Source of the DNA: Croceibacterium selenioxidans
Lineage (GTDB): Bacteria > Pseudomonadota > Alphaproteobacteria > Sphingomonadales > Sphingomonadaceae
Assembly: GCF_018599195.1 (NCBI RefSeq)
Contig: NZ_JAHFVK010000001.1
Coordinates: forward strand, 310,001 to 374,000
DNA: 64,000 nt
Direction: 5' to 3'
Shown here in pieces: positions 26,307-32,810 of this stretch. The translations under genes were made by a program, and so were the position numbers. The notes beneath the pieces are model-generated. The model did not search any database, was not told where the DNA came from, and saw only the letters and a list, made by a program, of their open reading frames with translations. Position 1 is the stretch's first letter, and every line of letters starts with the position of its first letter.

Positions 26307-27928
26307 TCATCACCTTTCGTAGCTGCCAGCTTTCCGCGCTCCACAAGTGGCAATTCGACGTGGAACGTTGCGCCGCTCGAGACTCCGGTGTCGAGCCAGA
26401 TCGTGCCTCCCAGTTGGTCCACGATGCTTTTGCAGATGGCCAGGCCGAGCCCGGTGCCTTGCTGAACCCGGCTCGAGGAGGAGTCGAATTGAGAGAACCG
26501 ATTGAACAGGCGGTCACGAAATGATTCCGCCACGCCCATGCCATGGTCGATCACGCTGAGGCGGGCCCGCTGCCCGATCGTCCGCAGCCGTACCGTGACA
26601 ATCCCCCCGCTCGACGAGAACTTGACCGCATTGGAGATCAGGTTGGCGAGGACCTGGAGCAGTCTGTGGCGATCCCCCATGACGACCACCGGTTGATCGG
26701 TCAGGTCCGCTTTCAGGTCGACGCCGCCCTTTTCAGCAAAGGGCATGTTCTGGTCCACCCCCAGGCCGATCAGTTCGGCAAGGTCGAGCCTTTCCAGATG
26801 GAACTCCATCCGGCCGGACCGCAGCTTGTCGATGTCGAGCAGGTCGTTGACCAACACGATGAGTCGCTCACTGTTGCGCTGGGCTATGTCGATCAGCCTT
26901 TCGGCCTTCGCCGACAGCTCCCCCGCAGCACCCGCGCTGACTATTCCTAGCGCGCCCGAGATGGCCGTCAGCGGCGTTCTCAGTTCGTGGCTCACCGTGG
27001 AAACGAGCTCGTCCTTGAGGCGCGCGGCGGTCCGCGCTTCGGTGACGTCCTGCGATACGAGTAGGTACCTTCCGGCGCTGACCGCCCGGCGGTAAAGGCT
27101 GAGCACGGTACCGTCGCTGCGCTGGACTTCCATCCGCCCGCTTTCGCTCTGCTGGATGGCCTGGATGAGAGCGTCGACGATGACTTCGGGATCACCCTCG
27201 CCAAGATCGCCTCTGCCGGCCGTGATGAGCATTAGCTCCCGCGCATTCATGCCCGCCCTGATCTGTTCGGGCTCGTAGCCGAAATGAACGCCGAACTGGT
27301 GATTCCACAGTACCAGGGTGAAGTCGAACTCGACCAGTGCGACACCTTCGGTGACGTTGTCCATGGTCAGGGCCAGGACCTCGCGGTCTTCCCTTGTTTC
27401 TTCGGCGGCGACGATGCGTTCGGTAACGTCGGTCGAAATGCACAGGACGCCGACGACGGTATCAGACGTCCCGTCGTAGTCTGGGATCGGCGTATAGCTG
27501 AAATCGAAGTAGCGCGTCGGTTCGTCTTCCCGGGCCCGAATGCCGAAGTTCGACAGCGTGAACGAATGGCCTTGGAAGACGCGCTCCACGTCCTGCCGCA
27601 GCTTTTGCCATATCGGACCGGCGACATCCTGGATCGGCCGGCCCAGCGTGTCGAGGGAAGTCCTGCCCCAGATGGCCTGATACGCGGCATTGTAGATGAA
27701 CGCGCGATCGGACCCCCACAGCATGAACATGGGCTGCTTGGAACCCAGGATGAGATCGCACATGAAGTGCAATTGCCTGGGCCACTCTGCACAAGGTCCG
27801 AGCGAAGTGTCATTCCAGGGATGATTGTTGAAGTCGGCGCGGTCGAACATCGAGCGACCGCCGTATGCGCTATCAGCTACCCTATCGTTCGGGAGAGCTC
27901 CGGAATTACCGTCCGCCGATGGTGTCAT
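26303..27928 (-). CDS. PAS-domain sensor histidine kinase
   Basis: 541 aa without membrane segments, so probably cytosolic. Two PAS domains are visible (about 47-170, with FMLWGSDRAFIYNAAYQAIW; and about 185-300, with ALVEFDFTLVLWNHQFGVHF). They are followed by a HisKA H-box STVSHELRTPLTAISG (His about 317) and an ATPase domain with N-box NLISNAVKF, DHGMGV and GTGLGLAICKS. There is no receiver of its own; receiver and Hpt are supplied by its overlapping neighbours on each side (4 bases each). The signal sensed is unknown. Position between two pilus clusters suggests control of attachment (inference). Confidence 0.92.
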   Translation of the reverse strand: MTPSADGNSGALPNDRVADSAYGGRSMFDRADFNNHPWNDTSLGPCAEWPRQLHFMCDLILGSKQPMFMLWGSDRAFIYNAAYQAIWGRTSLDTLGRPIQDVAGPIWQKLRQDVERVFQGHSFTLSNFGIRAREDEPTRYFDFSYTPIPDYDGTSDTVVGVLCISTDVTERIVAAEETREDREVLALTMDNVTEGVALVEFDFTLVLWNHQFGVHFGYEPEQIRAGMNARELMLITAGRGDLGEGDPEVIVDALIQAIQQSESGRMEVQRSDGTVLSLYRRAVSAGRYLLVSQDVTEARTAARLKDELVSTVSHELRTPLTAISGALGIVSAGAAGELSAKAERLIDIAQRNSERLIVLVNDLLDIDKLRSGRMEFHLERLDLAELIGLGVDQNMPFAEKGGVDLKADLTDQPVVVMGDRHRLLQVLANLISNAVKFSSSGGIVTVRLRTIGQRARLSVIDHGMGVAESFRDRLFNRFSQFDSSSSRVQQGTGLGLAICKSIVDQLGGTIWLDTGVSSGATFHVELPLVERGKLAATKGDE

Positions 27929-28230
27929 GGCTCAAGAACGTTCGGGCCTCGATCTGGTTCATCTGGCATTTCCGCAATGACCGCGTCCAGGTTCGCCCGG
28001 ACGTCTTCGGCCGACCGGGCTCGATCGATGGCATCCTCTAGCTCTCGGGCCCGGACACTGAGCCGCGGAAAGCCGAACAGCCCGGCATTGCCGGCCAGAC
28101 TGTGCCCTATCCGACGCAAGGTCGTCAGATCATCCTGCTGAAAAGCTCCCCTCAATTCAGACACTTCGGTTCGGCACCGCGCGATGAAGCGGGCTCGAAG
28201 AACCTCCATTCTCTGTTCGAATTGGGTCAT
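27925..28230 (-). CDS. Hpt-domain phosphotransfer protein
   Basis: 101 aa, essentially a single histidine phosphotransfer domain: a four-helix pattern with the H-box TLRRIGHSLAGNAGLFGFPR (His about 43). It is the first gene of a minus-strand trio with the PAS kinase and the receiver, with 4-base overlaps. It likely moves phosphate from the small receiver to the NarL-type regulator encoded divergently 99 bp away. Confidence 0.88.
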   Translation of the reverse strand: MTQFEQRMEVLRARFIARCRTEVSELRGAFQQDDLTTLRRIGHSLAGNAGLFGFPRLSVRARELEDAIDRARSAEDVRANLDAVIAEMPDEPDRGPNVLEP

Positions 28231-28329
28231 CGAAATCTCACGTTGGCCTGCGGCATCGGGAACCTGTTGGGCGATTGACAGTAACCGCTCATGGCGCAGA
28301 ACCGAACAGGGTGGGGATATGTTCTTGAA

Positions 28330-28956
28330 ATGACTAGAGTTTTAGTGGCGGACGACGATCCTCTGACGGCTGCGGGTATCGAGGTCTTGCTTGCCGGATC
28401 GCTATTCGAGGTCGTTTCCAGTGTAAGATCTGGCTCCGAGGTGCTCGAAATCCTGGCCAGCGCCCGGCCGGACATCCTTGTCCTCGATATCAAGATGCCG
28501 GAGCGCAGCGGTCTCGATGTCCTGCGGACTTTGCGGGGGCGCGGAGATCACCGGCCCATCGTCCTGCTCACCGGCAGCATCAAGGACCAGGATGTGAAAG
28601 AGGCGATGAGCCTCGGGGTCAATGGATTGGTCATCAAGGGCACAGCCCCCAGGGACCTGCTGGCCTGCCTCGACGCGGTCGCCAGCGGGCGCCGCTGGTT
28701 CGACCAGGAGGTGATGCAACGCGCAATGGACTTCGTCTCGTCACCCGAGGCCGAGCGCGACCCGCTCGGTCCGCTTTCTCCGCGCGAGCGCGGCATCGCG
28801 GCTCTGGTGCAGCGCGGGCTGCGGAACAAGGAAATCGCCGATGAGCTGGGTCTCACCGAGGGCACCGTAAAGGTCCATCTCCACAAGATTTTCGAGAAGC
28901 TTCGGCTGCAGAGCCGGACCGAATTGATCCTTCTCGCCACGGCCCGTGAAGAGTGA
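28330..28956 (+). CDS. NarL/FixJ-type response regulator
   Basis: 208 aa from the ATG at 28330 (MTRVLVADDDPLTAAGIEVL); an in-frame start at 28291 would add 13 residues that do not fit a receiver. Receiver: DDD pocket, phospho-Asp about 57 (DILVLDIKMPERSG), Thr in VLLTGS and Lys in VIKGTA. C-terminal helix-turn-helix: LSPRERGIAALVQRGLRNKE, IADELGLTEGTVKVHLHKIF. It is divergent from the Hpt-kinase-receiver trio and reads toward the second pilus cluster. It is the obvious DNA-binding output of that phosphorelay. Confidence 0.92.
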   Translation: MTRVLVADDDPLTAAGIEVLLAGSLFEVVSSVRSGSEVLEILASARPDILVLDIKMPERSGLDVLRTLRGRGDHRPIVLLTGSIKDQDVKEAMSLGVNGLVIKGTAPRDLLACLDAVASGRRWFDQEVMQRAMDFVSSPEAERDPLGPLSPRERGIAALVQRGLRNKEIADELGLTEGTVKVHLHKIFEKLRLQSRTELILLATAREE

Positions 28957-29094
28957 TCACTATGGCGAAGGATATAGTCGGCGGCGCCAAGGGATAAGGT
29001 GTTTCTCGCCTCTCGATGAATATTCGCCCAGCCCGCAAACCGCCAGAAGCCACCGTGAATTGGCGGGCCTGTGTCCGCCGCAGGCACACGGCAT

Positions 29095-29697
29095 ATGGTA
29101 TCCCTCAGGGTTCTGGTTCTTCCCGTTCTGGCGTTGCTGGCAGGTGCGATTTCCGCACCCGCAGCCGCGCACACGGCTTATGCCGCCGGCCAGGGCTCGG
29201 TGAACCGTATCGAGGTGGGCATCGACGTGCACGCTTCGGTGCGTGACCGCTGCGGCTTTGCCACCGATGGGGCTCCGTCGGGAACGATCAGCCAGACGGA
29301 GTTCGACCGAACCGGCTTCAGCAAGGACTTCACGATCCGCCTCAATTGCACGAGCGCCTCACGCATCGCTGTGAGTTCTCTGAACGGCGGGCTGGCCCAA
29401 GGTGAGACCGTGACCGGATATGCCTCGAGCGCGCCCTACAACGTCGAGCTCAAGATGGTCGCCGATAACGGCACAAACGCCAGCGCCACCTGCTCTGCCG
29501 CCCTTCTCAAGTCGGGGGCAGGATGCGCTTTCGGCGGCAACGCCAGCACGAGCAACGGCCTCCGGCTGGGTGCAGCTTCGACCAAGGCTAACGGGTCCTA
29601 TCTGCGGGTATCTGCCCAGCCTTACACCGACAGCAAGCCTCTGTTGGCAGGAAGCTATTCCGATACCCTCACAATTACGATTAGTATCGCACCCTGA
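29095..29697 (+). CDS. Pilin-like secreted protein (cluster 2)
   Basis: About 200 aa from the ATG at 29095; a GTG at 29071 would add 8 residues and neither has a strong binding site. A signal peptide (MVSLRVLVLPVLALLAGAIS, ending AAA-H) precedes a beta-rich domain with Cys in RCGFATDG and LNCTSAS, and a second pair TCSAALL and GCAFGG. The last strand SYSDTLTITISIAP is the hydrophobic C-terminal motif seen in spore-coat-U/Csu-type subunits. It opens the second pilus cluster, 138 bp after the NarL-type regulator. Confidence 0.7.
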   Translation: MVSLRVLVLPVLALLAGAISAPAAAHTAYAAGQGSVNRIEVGIDVHASVRDRCGFATDGAPSGTISQTEFDRTGFSKDFTIRLNCTSASRIAVSSLNGGLAQGETVTGYASSAPYNVELKMVADNGTNASATCSAALLKSGAGCAFGGNASTSNGLRLGAASTKANGSYLRVSAQPYTDSKPLLAGSYSDTLTITISIAP

Positions 29698-29739
29698 CGG
29701 TGGGAACATCTTTACCAGTGGAGCCGTAATCCATGTGGC

Positions 29740-30060
29740 ATGAGAAACGGACTCTCCTGGCGACTTGTGCTCTACGGCGAAGCATGCTGCGCCTCCGCGC
29801 TGGCGATCTCGTTCGCCATACCGGCGGGCCAGGCGACGGCCCAGGCCAGTCAGCGGGTTACGGTCTCGGGATATGTCTCGCCACGCTGCTGGGCCATTCC
29901 CGCCTTCGTTGCGTCGGAAGCATCGGCATCGAGCGAGCGAAATCCCATCCGGTGCTCGAACAGCTCGGCCTCGGTTCGGGTCGAGCGGACGGAGCATCCG
30001 GGCTCCGCTCAGCACGGCGCCCGCCCACAGGTCCGCGTAACGGTATCGCCCAGATCCTGA
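29740..30060 (+). CDS. Small secreted pilus-cluster protein
   Basis: 106 aa. A signal peptide is evident (LYGEACCASALAISFAIPAG, cleaved near ATA-Q). The short mature part starts SQRVTVSGYVSPRCW and holds a second Cys in PIRCSNSSASVRVER, ending in a strand-like PQVRVTVSPRS, so it reads like a minimal pilin-type beta domain. Third codon positions in this frame are strongly G/C, unlike the overlapping longer frame (29733 on), which gives a non-hydrophobic start. The last codon overlaps the likely start of the next gene (CTGA at 30057-30060). GGAG at 29720 is 16 bases from the ATG, further than usual. It may be a subunit or a tip component; no family is recognised. Confidence 0.6.
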   Translation: MRNGLSWRLVLYGEACCASALAISFAIPAGQATAQASQRVTVSGYVSPRCWAIPAFVASEASASSERNPIRCSNSSASVRVERTEHPGSAQHGARPQVRVTVSPRS

Positions 30061-31091
30061 CCTGGCGTCTTGCAGCCGCTGCCACGGCCATGCTTGCCGT
30101 TGCCGCGCTGCCGAGCGAGGCCTCCGCCCAGGTCCAGTACTCCCCGGTCTGCGGCGTCACCGGTTACGCGACCGCGCCGACCACAATCACTTACGATCCG
30201 TTTTCGCCCGGCGGGCTGTCGCAAGCCACGATACCGCTGATCCTACAACGGAACCGCAACACCCAGACCGGCCGCACCTCCGAAGTGAGCCTCGTCCTCG
30301 TCGCGCCCGCCGGCACTCCCCCGCTGCAGGTGACGTATCAGGGGCAGAGTGTCCTCTACCAGGAAGGCAGCACGGCAGGCCGTCCTCGCTCGCTCAACTC
30401 GAAGGACGGCGGGGCAGGGGCCGCGGGCGAAATCCGCTATACCTTCGGTGGAAGTTCGGCCACCGATCTGTCGACGGCGCTCAACCTGCGCGTCACGGTG
30501 CCACCGGGGACCGACCTCTCGGCAGGGGAATCGATCTACTTCGACATCCTCTACATCTGCTCAGGCGCAGGAGGGATGCAGAGCGTTTCTTCCCCTACAC
30601 GCGAAATCCGCGCGGTTCGCGTCAACGTCAACACTGTGAGCGCGCTGCAGGCCTACTATGCAGGATCGACGCTGGATTTTGGGGAGATCGGGGACGTCAC
30701 TACCGCACAAGTTCTCGCGAACCCGGCGAGCTTTACCACTTCGGCGAGCAATTCCCTGCGCGTGCGCAGTTCCGGCCCGTTCGAGGTGCGCCTTCGTTCG
30801 GATAACGACTTCCGCCTCACCTTCCCCGGCGGCAACCTGGCCAGCTCGTCCGACACGATCCGTTACAGCGTGCGCTTCCTGGGCCAGGACACCGCCTCCA
30901 ACGCCAGTTTTGGCACCAAGACTTGCGCGAGGGCAGGCGTGGCCGGAACCTCAGGAGTTCTGCCGATCCGCGCGAAGCTGACCGAAGGGGGGGCCGGAAA
31001 GACGCCGTCCTCCGACTATGCCGACACGGTCACGATCACCTTTACACCGATCATCATGGCTTCTGGTGCGCAGTCGTGCGCCGGGTTGTGA
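30057..31091 (+). CDS. Two-domain pilin/tip-adhesin-like secreted protein (cluster 2), unusual start
   Basis: About 344 aa if translated from a CTG at 30057, which overlaps the previous stop as CTGA. That start gives a textbook signal peptide (TWRLAAAATAMLAVAALPSE, then ASA-Q). The first ATG (30090) would leave only the end of that hydrophobic stretch, and the frame remains open upstream to 29733 without a fitting start. The mature chain has two beta domains: one begins VQYSPVCGVTGYATAPTTIT, the other begins about 200 residues on (RAVRVNVNTVSALQAYYAGS) and ends DYADTVTITFTPI before a Cys tail (QSCAGL). Two-domain subunits in spore-coat-U-type pili act as tip adhesins; that role is inferred. 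Confidence 0.65.
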   Translation: MTWRLAAAATAMLAVAALPSEASAQVQYSPVCGVTGYATAPTTITYDPFSPGGLSQATIPLILQRNRNTQTGRTSEVSLVLVAPAGTPPLQVTYQGQSVLYQEGSTAGRPRSLNSKDGGAGAAGEIRYTFGGSSATDLSTALNLRVTVPPGTDLSAGESIYFDILYICSGAGGMQSVSSPTREIRAVRVNVNTVSALQAYYAGSTLDFGEIGDVTTAQVLANPASFTTSASNSLRVRSSGPFEVRLRSDNDFRLTFPGGNLASSSDTIRYSVRFLGQDTASNASFGTKTCARAGVAGTSGVLPIRAKLTEGGAGKTPSSDYADTVTITFTPIIMASGAQSCAGL

Positions 31092-31233
31092 CGGCTGGGG
31101 TATATCGGACGATATAGCGTTTGCCGCCGCCGGTTAGCGCCGAATTCGCTGGCGGCTAGATAGTGGGTCCCCGACCCGCCGCGTATTACCGGATCACCAA
31201 TAGCGGACCCGTAGGGGTCATTGGAGATCGGTA

Positions 31234-31794
31234 ATGAAGAAGTCTGTTGCTACCCTTATTTTCGCCGCTGCCGCGATCGTCGGCACCCCTGCCATGGCTC
31301 AGTCGGCCAGCGGCACTGTTGTCGTGAACGGCACTGTCGCCGCGAAGTGCAGCGCCACCGATCCGATCAGTGGCACGATCAACCTGGGCGAACTCGCCAA
31401 GGCTGACGGCACCGTCGACAAAGCCTTTGCCGGCGCGACCAATGGCCTGAGCCGCAATTTCACCGTTCGCTGCAACGGCACCAACCCCAACCTGTCGGTT
31501 GAAGCGCGCTCGCTGGTGAACACCGCCGCGACCAACTCGCCGAACGGCTACACCAACACGGTCGATTACTCGGCCAAGCTGGCTGCCAAGGGCGCCAAAG
31601 GCACGACCACCGCGATCACCGACCTGTCGCTCAACAGCGGCGCCACCACCGGCCGCATCGGCGACCGTCTGGCCGCCGAAGCGAACAACGTCACGCTGAC
31701 CATCCTCGACGGTATCACCTCGAACTCCACCGCGATCCTCGAGGCCGGTAGCTACACCGGCAGCGTCGACATCATCATCACGGCCGCTCCGTAA
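31234..31794 (+). CDS. Pilin-like secreted protein (cluster 2, probable major subunit)
   Basis: 186 aa with a clear signal peptide (MKKSVATLIFAAAAIVGTPA, cleaved after MAQ/AMA) and GGAG 8 bases before the ATG. The mature domain starts ASGTVVVNGTVAAKCSATDP with a second Cys in FTVRCNGTNPNLSVEA and ends YTGSVDIIITAAP. The codon usage is notably regular (many GCC, AAC, ACC), as in highly expressed genes, which suggests this is the shaft subunit. The upstream leader contains a short hairpin, GACCC-GTA-GGGTC type, near 31208-31220. It is followed by a 56-residue ORF and the chaperone and usher genes. Confidence 0.72.
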   Translation: MKKSVATLIFAAAAIVGTPAMAQSASGTVVVNGTVAAKCSATDPISGTINLGELAKADGTVDKAFAGATNGLSRNFTVRCNGTNPNLSVEARSLVNTAATNSPNGYTNTVDYSAKLAAKGAKGTTTAITDLSLNSGATTGRIGDRLAAEANNVTLTILDGITSNSTAILEAGSYTGSVDIIITAAP

Positions 31795-31807
31795 GGACTG
31801 CCGACCG

Positions 31808-31978
31808 ATGACCCCGCACATGCTCCTGCAGCTCGCCGCGGAACTCCGCGAGCGTGCTGCGGTGGCAGATATCCCGGAACGAGCGGACCTTCTGTACCTT
31901 GCAGAGGAATACGAAGCGTCTGCCCGTTCCGGGCTTGCGGATAAAACCCGCGGCTTCTCCGTTAAGTTGCCTAAGTAG
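31808..31978 (+). CDS. Small hypothetical protein in pilus cluster 2
   Basis: 56 aa from an ATG 13 bases after the pilin stop. It begins MTPHMLLQLAAELRERAAVA and continues DIPERADLLYLAEEYEASAR, an amphipathic, Glu/Arg/Leu-rich helical pattern without signal peptide, so it is cytosolic. The reading frame keeps strong G/C third positions. Similar small helical proteins are familiar from sphingomonads, but no function is known to me. Its place between pilin and chaperone may be incidental or may mean a regulator of pilin expression. Confidence 0.5.
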   Translation: MTPHMLLQLAAELRERAAVADIPERADLLYLAEEYEASARSGLADKTRGFSVKLPK

Positions 31979-32041
31979 GGGCACAAGCCGCACACTACGG
32001 CATTATTCAGCCGTGGGCAGAGGGGGAACTGGAGGGAAGCC

Positions 32042-32806
32042 ATGCGCGCGATGAACCGTAAAATGCGTTCCCTGGCACTGGGTCTGGCCGCGATGGCAAG
32101 CCTGGTTGCTCCCATCACTGCCGAAGCCATGACGGTCCAGCCGGTCGTGATCGACCTGGCCACCGCGGGCCGGGCGATGAGCGAAGTCATCATCGTCGAA
32201 AACACGTTCGACCGGCCGCTGGCTGTCGAATTGACCATGCAATCGCTCGAACTCACCGAAGACGGTGTTCACGCCACCGGACAGGACACGCAGGAACTGG
32301 CGGTATTCCCGCCTCAGGCCGTGATCCAGCCGGGCGAGCGCCAGAACTTCCGGGTGCAGTACGTCGGCGATCCCGTGCTGGCCAAGAGCAAGCACTTCTA
32401 CGTCACCGTCTCACAATTGCCTGTGCAGACGGACGAGGGTGGGGCGAACATTCAGCTGCTCTACAACTTCCAGGTCCTGGTCAGCGTCGCGCCTGGCGAT
32501 GCCCAACCCTCGATCACCATCTCTTCCGCGGAGATCGGCCGCAATGCCGAAGGGCAGCCCGTGCCGGTCATCGTCGCCAGCAATTCCTCGGTCGCGCACG
32601 GCTACCTCTCCCGAGGTCGCCTCGAAATCGTGCAGCGCAGCGCGGCCGGGCAGGAATTGTTCCGCAAGGAGTTGACCGGCCCGCAGATCCAGCAGTCGCT
32701 CGGCTACGGTCTGATTGGTGGAATGCAAAGTCGCCGCGTCGTGCTGCCGGAGCCTCTTCCCTCCGCCGATGGGACGGTCACGGTCCGGTATACCCCAGAC
32801 GCCTGA
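32042..32806 (+). CDS. Periplasmic pilus chaperone (cluster 2)
   Basis: 254 aa. A signal peptide of about 29 residues (ending AEA-M) precedes the chaperone pattern: MTVQPVVIDLATAGRAMSEV, a first strand with VVIDL, then QAVIQPGERQNFRVQYVGDP (the conserved Pro-Gly-Glu and Arg) and SKHFYVTVSQLPV, the G1-like strand before the second domain. The last part (VRYTPDA) ends 4 bases before the usher GTG. It should fold the four pilin-like products of cluster 2. In this cluster the order is chaperone then usher, the reverse of cluster 1. Confidence 0.83.
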   Translation: MRAMNRKMRSLALGLAAMASLVAPITAEAMTVQPVVIDLATAGRAMSEVIIVENTFDRPLAVELTMQSLELTEDGVHATGQDTQELAVFPPQAVIQPGERQNFRVQYVGDPVLAKSKHFYVTVSQLPVQTDEGGANIQLLYNFQVLVSVAPGDAQPSITISSAEIGRNAEGQPVPVIVASNSSVAHGYLSRGRLEIVQRSAAGQELFRKELTGPQIQQSLGYGLIGGMQSRRVVLPEPLPSADGTVTVRYTPDA

Positions 32807-32810
32807 CGTC

